Shown here: in pieces, positions 7,585-14,095 of the stretch
How positions within the stretch are numbered: position 1 is the stretch's first letter
How the letters are laid out: every line of letters begins with the position of its first letter
Origin: Collinsella aerofaciens
GTDB lineage: Bacteria > Actinomycetota > Coriobacteriia > Coriobacteriales > Coriobacteriaceae
Assembly: GCA_021639365.1 (NCBI GenBank)
Contig: JAJXHK010000022.1
Span: 1 to 32,932, forward strand
Reading direction: 5' to 3'
Length of the DNA stretch: 32,932 nucleotides
Notes under the pieces: generated by a model
Told to the model about the DNA's origin: nothing
The model's input: only the letters and a program-made list of their open reading frames with translations
Databases searched by the model: none
Made by a program: the position numbers and the translations under genes

Positions 7585-8940
7585 TTAGCAGACGCCCTGG
7601 GCGAGCATAGCGTCGGCGACCTTCAGGAAGCCGGCGATGTTGGCGCCCATGACGAAGTTGCCCTCCTCGCCGTACTCCTTGGCGGTGTCATCCACGTTGT
7701 GGAACATGCCGCGCATGAGCTGCTCGAGCTTGCCGTCGACCTCCTCGAAGGTCCAGGACAGGTGCTCGGCGTTCTGGCTCATCTCGAGGCCGGACACGAG
7801 CACGCCGCCGGCGTTGGCAGCCTTACCGGGCATGAAGGCGACGCCGTTCTCCTGGAAGTAGGTCGTGGCCTCGATGGTCGTGGGCATGTTCGCGCCCTCG
7901 CCGACCACCTTGCAGCCGTTGGCGACGAGCGCCTGGGCGTCTTCGAGCAGCAGCGTGTTCTCGCGAGCGCAGGGCAGCGCGATGTCGCAGGGCAGCTGCC
8001 AAACGCCGCGGCCGTCGCCCTCGTGCCACACGGCATTGGGCTTCTCGTCAACGTACATAGCGAGCGTGACGCCCTTGTCGTGACCGGAGCGCTTCTGGTT
8101 GTAGACGTGTTCGAGCACGGTGTAGTCGATGCCGTCGGGATCCTCGACCCAGCCGTGGGTGTCGGAGCAGGCCAGCACCTTGCCGCCGAGCTGGGCGACC
8201 TTCTGGACAGCGTAAATGGCGACGTTACCGGAGCCATGAACGACGACGTTCTTGCCCTCGAAGGAGTCGCCGCGGCTCTTGAGGTACTCGTCCACAAAGT
8301 AGACCAGACCGTAGCCGGTGGCCTCGGTACGGGCGAGCGAGCCGCCAAAGGAGAGGCCCTTGCCGGTGAGGACGCCGGTCCACTCGTTGGTCAGGCGCTT
8401 GTACTGACCGAACATGTAGGCAACCTCACGGCCGCCAACGCCCAGGTCGCCGGCGGGAACGTCGGTGTTGGGGCCGATGTGGCGATAGAGCTCGGTCATG
8501 AAGGACTGGCAGAAGTGCATGATCTCGTTGTTGGACTTGCCCTTGGGATCAAAGTCGGAGCCGCCCTTGCCGCCGCCCATGGGAAGGGTGGTCAGGCTGT
8601 TCTTGAGGATCTGCTCCAGGCCCAGGAACTTGAGCATGCCCAGGGTGACCGTCGGGTTAAAGCGCAGGCCGCCCTTGTAGGGTCCGATGGCAGAGTTGAA
8701 CTCGACGCGGTAGCCGCGGTTGACCTGGACCTTGCCCTGGTCGTCGACCCAGGGAACACGGAACATAACGATGCGCTCGGGCTCGACGAGACGCTCCAGA
8801 AGGGCGGCTTCCTCGTACTCGGGGTGGGCGTCGAGCGCCGGCTGGATGGTGCCGAGGATCTCGGTCGCGGCCTGGATGAACTCAGGCTGCTCGGGATAGC
8901 GGGCCTTGAGCTCGTCGAGAACTTTCTGCGTGTAGCTCAT
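7585..8940 (-). CDS. gdhA: NADP-type glutamate dehydrogenase
   Basis: Interconverts 2-oxoglutarate plus ammonium and glutamate, linking nitrogen assimilation to carbon metabolism. It is 451 aa, the size of the hexameric bacterial enzyme. The substrate-site segments YKGGLRFNPTV and PMGGGKGGSDFDPKGKS, with the catalytic lysine, are intact, and the Rossmann motif GSGNVAIYA is present. The chosen ATG at 8938-8940 has GGAGG 4 nt upstream. The upstream extension of the frame lacks a ribosome site. A TATTAT hexamer at 9014-9019 on the minus strand could be a -10 box, but no good -35 is visible. It is monocistronic, with its own terminator at 7527-7560. The preference for NADP is family inference. 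Confidence 0.97.
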   Translation of the reverse strand: MSYTQKVLDELKARYPEQPEFIQAATEILGTIQPALDAHPEYEEAALLERLVEPERIVMFRVPWVDDQGKVQVNRGYRVEFNSAIGPYKGGLRFNPTVTLGMLKFLGLEQILKNSLTTLPMGGGKGGSDFDPKGKSNNEIMHFCQSFMTELYRHIGPNTDVPAGDLGVGGREVAYMFGQYKRLTNEWTGVLTGKGLSFGGSLARTEATGYGLVYFVDEYLKSRGDSFEGKNVVVHGSGNVAIYAVQKVAQLGGKVLACSDTHGWVEDPDGIDYTVLEHVYNQKRSGHDKGVTLAMYVDEKPNAVWHEGDGRGVWQLPCDIALPCARENTLLLEDAQALVANGCKVVGEGANMPTTIEATTYFQENGVAFMPGKAANAGGVLVSGLEMSQNAEHLSWTFEEVDGKLEQLMRGMFHNVDDTAKEYGEEGNFVMGANIAGFLKVADAMLAQGVC

Positions 8941-9153
8941 ACTTCCTCCAATTGATGGAAAAGAAAGGTGTCGTTCGCGGCGCCCCATGCGCCGTGAGCT
9001 TTATCGAGTATGGATAATATCGCACTGTTGCAGCAAAGTTACGCATAAGCCAACGAGCGGATGTTTCGTTTTGATTACGATGCAGGTAGATGCGTTTTTG
9101 AGTACCTGACGTGCAAAATCCGTGTTTCGAAGCTGTTTCGTCCATATGGACTT

Positions 9154-9192
9154 AAACCACCACAAAGGTGCCTGTCCCCATTGTGGTGGTTT
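9154..9192. repeat. Hairpin with a GGGGACAGGCACC loop, downstream of the DUF3343 gene
   Basis: Perfect 12-bp arms AAACCACCACAA (9154-9165) and TTGTGGTGGTTT (9181-9192) enclose a 15-nt loop, which on the minus strand reads TGGGGACAGGCACCT. It begins 6 bp after the DUF3343 stop codon, so it may terminate that transcript. The G-rich loop resembles, in the opposite sense, the loop of the hairpin at 10569-10605. Confidence 0.65.
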
Positions 9193-9198
9193 TGGTGG

Positions 9199-9594
9199 TT
9201 AGAGGACGAGGTGGTGGTAGTCGGCGGGGGCAATGTGGCCCTCGGTGGCGGCGCGGAAGGCGGCGAGGGCATCGCCCGAAAACGGCATGGCCCAGCACAG
9301 GCCGCAGCCGGCGGTGATGGAGCCCGGCAGCGGCATGATGCGCCCGGGCACGCCGGCGGCAAGACACAGCTGCTCGCACTCCATCACATCGAAGGTGCTA
9401 TCGAACGACACGATGATCTTGCGTTCGTGGTCGAGGACATCACCGGACGGGGCCTCGCGATGCGACTCGCGATACGCAGCCGCCGCGGCCTCTTCCTCGG
9501 CCGTATGCCCGCAGCCGCCACAGCCGCAGGTGCAGGGCTCAGAGCCGTCGCAAGTACAAGGTTCCCCGGTGTCGGGGCAGATATCGTGAGACAT
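9199..9594 (-). CDS. DUF3343 protein (putative Se/S carrier-like) with Cys-rich N-terminal extension
   Basis: A 131-aa protein. Residues 59-131 match my recollection of the small DUF3343 family (Pfam PF11823, described as putative Se/S carrier-like). The core starts IIVSFDSTFDVMECE, continues GVPGRIMPLPGSITAGCGLC, and its C97 lies in the conserved GCGL segment. The first 28 residues are an unusual extension with seven cysteines (6, 13, 15, 21, 23, 25, 28), in runs such as CTCDGSEPCTCGCGGCGH, that could bind metal or carry sulfur or selenium. The start at 9592-9594 has GGGAG 5 nt upstream and begins 15 nt after the mobA stop, so the two genes are one unit. The location beside tRNA-Sec, selB and selA supports a role in selenium handling, but the function is not established. 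Confidence 0.75.
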   Translation of the reverse strand: MSHDICPDTGEPCTCDGSEPCTCGCGGCGHTAEEEAAAAAYRESHREAPSGDVLDHERKIIVSFDSTFDVMECEQLCLAAGVPGRIMPLPGSITAGCGLCWAMPFSGDALAAFRAATEGHIAPADYHHLVL

Positions 9595-9609
9595 GGCAAC
9601 TCCCATCGT

Positions 9610-10242
9610 CTAGGCGAGCAGCTCGGCCGCCGCAAACTCCTCGGGCGTATTGACGTTTTCGAAGCAGAGCGTGGAGCCGGCGGCCTCGATAATTTGTGGC
9701 TCGTCTAGATAGCTGGCGTTCACTCGGTCGATTAGACAACGAATGCGTTGGCGATCGCTGGCGAGGAGCTCGCGAGCCACCGGGACGCATGCTTCGCGAC
9801 GCCACACGGCGCACAGCGGCTCAATTCCCCGCTCCTCACGCGGAACGCACACGTCGAGCGGCCCCTCCTTGACCCGATCCGCAAGCGCCCCGATCAGCTC
9901 TGGCGAAACGAACGGCATGTCGCAGGCGACGATCGCCACAAGGGGCAGCCGAGCAGCAGCCAGCGAGCTCGCAATGCCACGCATGGCACCGGCGGGGCCG
10001 TCGATATCCACCACCACGCGCGGCACCAGACCATCAAACTCGCGCTCCTCAAGATAGGCGAGCTCCTCGGGGCGCGAAGTCGTCACGACCAACTCGCTAC
10101 CGACCAGGGCGAGCCGCTCCACCACGCGCTCAATGAGCGGCTCGCCGCAAAACAACATCCGAGCCTTGTCGCAGCCCATGCGCGACGACATCCCGCCCGC
10201 CTGGACGACGCAAGAAAGATCGGCCCGTCTTACGACAGTCAT
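9610..10242 (-). CDS. mobA: MobA-type molybdenum cofactor guanylyltransferase
   Basis: Transfers GMP from GTP to molybdopterin cofactor, producing the guanine dinucleotide form that FdhF and other DMSO-reductase-family enzymes need. It is 210 aa. The nucleotide-binding motif is VVQAGGMSSRMGCDK at about 13-27, with DGPAGAMRGI and the metal-site CDMPF further on. The start at 10240-10242 has GGGGGTG 9 nt upstream. Upstream in-frame starts lack a ribosome site and run into the tRNA-Sec terminator region. It is followed 15 nt later by the DUF3343 gene. The sequence is a normal member of the MobA/MocA nucleotidyltransferases. A MocA-like (CTP-using) activity serving the adjacent hydroxylase is an alternative, but the motif spacing favours MobA. 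Confidence 0.87.
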   Translation of the reverse strand: MTVVRRADLSCVVQAGGMSSRMGCDKARMLFCGEPLIERVVERLALVGSELVVTTSRPEELAYLEEREFDGLVPRVVVDIDGPAGAMRGIASSLAAARLPLVAIVACDMPFVSPELIGALADRVKEGPLDVCVPREERGIEPLCAVWRREACVPVARELLASDRQRIRCLIDRVNASYLDEPQIIEAAGSTLCFENVNTPEEFAAAELLA

Positions 10243-10342
10243 ACGGCAAAACACCCCCATCGACATGCTCGAAACCCGAAGCACGAAGCCAAGCACCATC
10301 GCCGACCAAGCAGGCGACACGACGACCCCGTACTAAAACAAA

Positions 10343-10389
10343 ACAGCGCCTTTGCGGCACGCAGCAAGACCGCGAGCACAAAAGCGCTG
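10343..10389 (-). terminator. Terminator after tRNA-Sec
   Basis: On the minus strand, 9 nt past the tRNA CCA, CAGCGCTTTTTG pairs with CAAAGGCGCTG across a roughly 24-nt loop, and is followed by TTTTGTTTTAG. This looks like a real rho-independent terminator that separates tRNA-Sec from mobA. Confidence 0.65.
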
Positions 10390-10397
10390 GTAGCGTG

Positions 10398-10494
10398 TGG
10401 CGGGAACGTATGTGAATCGAACACATCCAAGACGTTTTGCACGCCTCGCAACGGTTTTGAGGACCGCGGAGCCCACCGGAGCCCATCCGTTCCC
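10398..10494 (-). tRNA. selC: tRNA-Sec (anticodon UCA)
   Basis: A 97-nt tRNA, longer than any other class. The 5' acceptor strand GGGAACG pairs with CGTTCCC, then discriminator G and an encoded CCA (10398-10400). The anticodon loop CCTCAAA presents TCA, which reads UGA. It has an extra-long variable arm, a D-arm with GGGCTCC repeats, and the T-loop TTCGATT. These are the hallmarks of bacterial selenocysteine tRNA. It lies 127 bp downstream of selB and matches the in-frame UGA of fdhF in this window. Confidence 0.96.
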
Positions 10495-10506
10495 AAGTGC
10501 GGCGAT

Positions 10507-10515
10507 ATTTTACCA
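10507..10515 (-). promoter_or_regulatory. Extended -10 promoter of tRNA-Sec
   Basis: On the minus strand TGGTAAAAT forms a TGn-extended -10 box ending 12 nt before the tRNA 5' end. No convincing -35 is seen, as is usual for extended -10 promoters. Confidence 0.5.
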
Positions 10516-10568
10516 AACCAGGCAGCCCGCAGCCGCAAAGGGCACCAGGACAGCTAATTTGGGACAAG

Positions 10569-10605
10569 GGATGATTTTTCTGGGACGGGGATTAAAAAAT
10601 CATCC
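10569..10605. repeat. Hairpin with a GGGACGGGG loop, downstream of selB
   Basis: Perfect 11-bp arms GGATGATTTTT (10569-10579) and AAAAATCATCC (10595-10605) enclose loop CTGGGACGGGGATTA. It begins 16 nt after the selB stop. On the minus strand the stem opens with GGATGATTTTT and may end the selA-selB transcript, though the classical T-tract is inside the arm rather than after it. Confidence 0.65.
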
Positions 10606-10621
10606 GCCCAAAATGACTACC

Positions 10622-12589
10622 CTAGCGCAGGGAGCGCAGGCCGCCGGCTTCTTTGTCTAGTGCTGTGAAGCGCACGGCATCCAGGTGCTCCAGGATGCTG
10701 ATGGCACGTTTGCGCGACACGCCCAGGGCCTCGCGCAGCACACTCGTGGTGGCAGCGCCGCCGGCAGCGTCGATGGCCGCGGCTACGAGCTCGCGCGCAT
10801 GGGCCTCGGCGGCAGCAGACAGGGCCACGTCGCGCTCGACCTTCACGATTGAGCGGTTGAGCGAAAGCTCACGCAGAGCACGTGTCATAGTGTCACGATC
10901 GAGCTGCAGCCGCTCGCCCACCTCAGGCAACGTCGGCGCATCGAGGCCCGCCTCATCCAACAGGGCAACGATTCGCTCGCAAGCCTCGCGCACCACGCGC
11001 GCCGCGGCGGCAGCGGAGTGCGGGTCGAACACCTCGGCGCCTTCGGAGGCACACACGCCACGCGAGCAGCCCTCGGCAATCAACGCCGCGGCAACAGTAT
11101 CGTCGGCGGCAGGCCAGGCGGCATGGGCGACGGCACCAGGTGTAAAGCCCGTCTCCTTGGGAGCCGCTGTGTGCATGGCCGACAGGGTCGTCGCGAGCGT
11201 ATCCATCGCAGCGTCGAGCACGGCAGCACTCGCGTACAGCGCAACGTCACCCGCAGCAAGCTCGCGCACCGCACCCTGGTCCACCAACGAACGCAGCGCG
11301 GCCTCAGCATCGCCGGCAGCAGCATCCAGCGCCGCCGCAACATCGGCAGCCGCAACCGGCAGCACCTGCAGCGCCAGCCACGCGTCCACCGCACCGGCAA
11401 CATCTCCAACCTCGAGTGCCGCATACAGTGCACGCTCCCCGTCGGAAAGCTCGCGCGAGCGACGGCAGCGCGACAACAGCACGCGCCCGCCGCCAATGAG
11501 CATCACCGGCGAATACGACAGCACCACGGCATGATCACCGGAGCGCAGCGGCAGCGGGTCCTCCAAGCGCACCTGAACGGTACGCGTCTCGCCCACCGCC
11601 ATGGGCGCCTCGCCCTCCATGAGCATGATGCGGCCGACAACCTCGGCCGTGCCCGCCATCACGTGCACGCGCGCGCCCGACTCGAGCACACGCGGCTTGG
11701 CGCCCTCGCGGCCCAAATACGTAAACGTCATCATAAAACGCAGCGTCTGGCCAAAGCGGCCCTCCACACCGAGCATCTCGCCACGATCGAGCGAAGCGAC
11801 GCCATCGCCCACCAGGTTGAGTGCCACACGCTGACCGGGCAATGCCCGCTGCGTATCGCCATGCACCTGAATTCCGCGCACGCGGCAGGCCGTACGCGAC
11901 GGCAGCGCGACGAGCTCGTCGCCCACCGCAATCGGCGCATCGTGCAATGTTCCCGTCACGACGGTGCCAGCGCCCCTGATCGTAAAGCAGCGGTCGATCG
12001 GCAGACGCGGCGCGGCGTCGGTTCGCTCGGCGCGATCGCGACAGGCGCCCCAACAGGTATCCACGCACTCGTCGAGCGCGGACAGAAGCGCATCAATCCC
12101 CGCGCCCGTCTTAGACGACACGGAGGCAATCGGAGAACCGGCAAACACCGTGCCCGACAAAAAGTCATCGACGTCGAGCTCGGCAAGCTCGGTCATCTCG
12201 GCATCGGCCAGGTCGCACATCGTCAGCGCGACCACCATGTGCGTGACGCCCAACAGCTCCAGCACGTGAACGTGCTCGCGCGTCTGCGGCATCACGCCCT
12301 CGACGGCCGAGACCACCAGCACGGCCACATCGATGCCCGTAGCGCCCTGCACCATGGCGCGCAGGTAGTGCGCATGGCCCGGCACATCGACCAAGCCCAC
12401 GATCTTGCCGCTCGGCAGCGCCAGCTCGCCAAAGCCGAGCTCCACGGTCATGCCGCGGCGACGCTCGACCTCCAAGCGGTCGGGATTCTTGCCCGTCAGC
12501 GCCTCGATAAGTGCCGACTTACCATGGTCGACGTGGCCCGCCGTACCCACGATGACGGGACATTCCACCAACGCTTCAGCCTCACTCAT
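10622..12589 (-). CDS. selB: SelB, selenocysteine-specific translation elongation factor
   Basis: Brings Sec-tRNA(Sec) to the ribosome at UGA codons followed by a SECIS hairpin. It is 655 aa. The G domain has the P-loop GTAGHVDHGKS at 15-25, switch threonine T48 in RRRGMTVELGF, and DVPGH at 68-72. EF-Tu-like domains 2 and 3 follow, then a C-terminal half of winged-helix repeats that bind SECIS RNA. The G4 motif reads TMCD (123-126) instead of the usual [NT]KxD, an odd substitution of the lysine. The ATG overlaps the selA stop in ATGA, so the two are translationally coupled. The chosen start is that overlapping ATG; a frame extension upstream would lie inside selA. Confidence 0.96.
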   Translation of the reverse strand: MSEAEALVECPVIVGTAGHVDHGKSALIEALTGKNPDRLEVERRRGMTVELGFGELALPSGKIVGLVDVPGHAHYLRAMVQGATGIDVAVLVVSAVEGVMPQTREHVHVLELLGVTHMVVALTMCDLADAEMTELAELDVDDFLSGTVFAGSPIASVSSKTGAGIDALLSALDECVDTCWGACRDRAERTDAAPRLPIDRCFTIRGAGTVVTGTLHDAPIAVGDELVALPSRTACRVRGIQVHGDTQRALPGQRVALNLVGDGVASLDRGEMLGVEGRFGQTLRFMMTFTYLGREGAKPRVLESGARVHVMAGTAEVVGRIMLMEGEAPMAVGETRTVQVRLEDPLPLRSGDHAVVLSYSPVMLIGGGRVLLSRCRRSRELSDGERALYAALEVGDVAGAVDAWLALQVLPVAAADVAAALDAAAGDAEAALRSLVDQGAVRELAAGDVALYASAAVLDAAMDTLATTLSAMHTAAPKETGFTPGAVAHAAWPAADDTVAAALIAEGCSRGVCASEGAEVFDPHSAAAAARVVREACERIVALLDEAGLDAPTLPEVGERLQLDRDTMTRALRELSLNRSIVKVERDVALSAAAEAHARELVAAAIDAAGGAATTSVLREALGVSRKRAISILEHLDAVRFTALDKEAGGLRSLR

Positions 12590-14043
12590 CGGCGCGCCGC
12601 CTTGGCAACGCACGCGGCAAGCGTCGAGGCGGCGGTCTCGATATCGCGGTCGCCCACAAGCGTGCGAACGTCAAACAGAATGCGATCGTGCGAGGTGCGC
12701 GTGACGACCGGCGTGTCGAAGTCCTGGACGAGCGAGCGCTTGAGTGCGTCGACCGTCAGGCGCTCGTCGACAAGGCGTACGGCAACACACATCGTCGGCA
12801 GCTCGACGGTAGGCAGCGAACCGCCACCAGGCGTCGACGACTCCTCGACGATTTCAAGCTCAACGGCACACGGACAACCGGCTTTATCGAGCCCCGCCGC
12901 CATAAGGTCGCGCAGCTTGCGCGCGCGACGCTCCAGATGAGCCTGCGGAAGCGTAAGCATGCTGAGCACCGGAATGTCGCGATGGGCCACATCGGCGCCG
13001 TCCATGTAGATACGCAGCGTGGCCTCGAGCGCCGTCAGCGCCAGTTTGCCCGGACGCAGGGCGCGCATGAGCGGATGCGACCCACAGGCCTGAATCAGGT
13101 CGCGACGGCCCATGATGATGCCCGCCTGCGCGGCACCGAGCAGTTTATCGCCCGAGCACGACACGATATCGAGCCCGGCAGCAACCGAAGTCGGCGTGGT
13201 CTCTTCGCCGCCGCGGACCAGAATATCGTCGGGCAGCAGCGCGCCCGAGCCCTGGTCCTCGTAAAACAGCAGGCCATGTTTGTGTGCCAGCGCGGCAAGC
13301 TCCTTGGAGCTCACCTCCTCGTGAAAGCCTTCAATGCGATAGTTGGAAGGGTGGACCTTCAGGATCATGGCCGTGTCGGGCGTGATGGCACGCTCGTAGT
13401 CGGCCAGGTGCGTGCGGTTGGTGGCGCCGACTTCGACGAGCCGGGCGCCCGAGGCCTCCATGACATCGGGGATGCGGAAGCTGCCGCCGATCTCGACGAG
13501 CTCGCCGCGGCTCACGATGACCTCTTTGCCTGAGGCATGGGTGGCCAGCACCAGTAGCACCGCGGCGGCATTGTTGTTGACGACGAGCGCATCCTCGGCA
13601 CCGGTGAGCGAGCGAATCAGCTGCGCGGCGTGCTCCTTGCGCGACCCGCGCGAACAGGTGTCGACGCTGTACTCGAGCGTGCTGTAGCCGCGCGCGACCT
13701 CGGCCACGGCCTTGGCGGCCGACTCCGCGAGCGGGGCACGACCCAGGTTGGTATGGATGACCACACCCGTGGCATTAACCGCCGGGCGCAGGCTCGGCAG
13801 CGCGGAACGATGCGCACGGAATTCGATGGCCGATGCCAGCTCGCGCTTGGAGCGCGGGGTGGCGCCGGCGCGGATGGCGGCGCGTTCCTCGTCGAGCTCG
13901 GCCGTGACGGCGGCATGGACTACCGCGTCGCACGTCTCCCCCGCCGCTTTCACCACCGGCCACTCAGTGAGCAGCTCGTTGACGGAAGGGATGGCGCGCA
14001 GGCGCGTGCGCACCTCATCGGAAATGTTCTGGCTATCGCTCAT
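12586..14043 (-). CDS. selA: SelA, L-seryl-tRNA(Sec) selenium transferase
   Basis: A PLP enzyme that converts Ser-tRNA(Sec) to Sec-tRNA(Sec) with selenophosphate. It is 485 aa, a typical length. An N-terminal helical tRNA-binding domain is followed by the fold-type I PLP domain with VNATGVVIHTNLGR at about 89-102 and the Schiff-base lysine K300 in SCSGDKLLGAAQAG. A GAAAGG ribosome site lies 6 nt before the ATG. It overlaps selB by 4 nt and follows the PsrA/PhsA-like gene by 52 nt, suggesting one transcript. The required selenophosphate synthetase SelD is not in this window. Confidence 0.97.
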   Translation of the reverse strand: MSDSQNISDEVRTRLRAIPSVNELLTEWPVVKAAGETCDAVVHAAVTAELDEERAAIRAGATPRSKRELASAIEFRAHRSALPSLRPAVNATGVVIHTNLGRAPLAESAAKAVAEVARGYSTLEYSVDTCSRGSRKEHAAQLIRSLTGAEDALVVNNNAAAVLLVLATHASGKEVIVSRGELVEIGGSFRIPDVMEASGARLVEVGATNRTHLADYERAITPDTAMILKVHPSNYRIEGFHEEVSSKELAALAHKHGLLFYEDQGSGALLPDDILVRGGEETTPTSVAAGLDIVSCSGDKLLGAAQAGIIMGRRDLIQACGSHPLMRALRPGKLALTALEATLRIYMDGADVAHRDIPVLSMLTLPQAHLERRARKLRDLMAAGLDKAGCPCAVELEIVEESSTPGGGSLPTVELPTMCVAVRLVDERLTVDALKRSLVQDFDTPVVTRTSHDRILFDVRTLVGDRDIETAASTLAACVAKAARR

Positions 14044-14095
14044 GTGCGGCCTTTCAAAAGAAACGTGGATCAGTCAAATACATCGGCTGAGTCAA

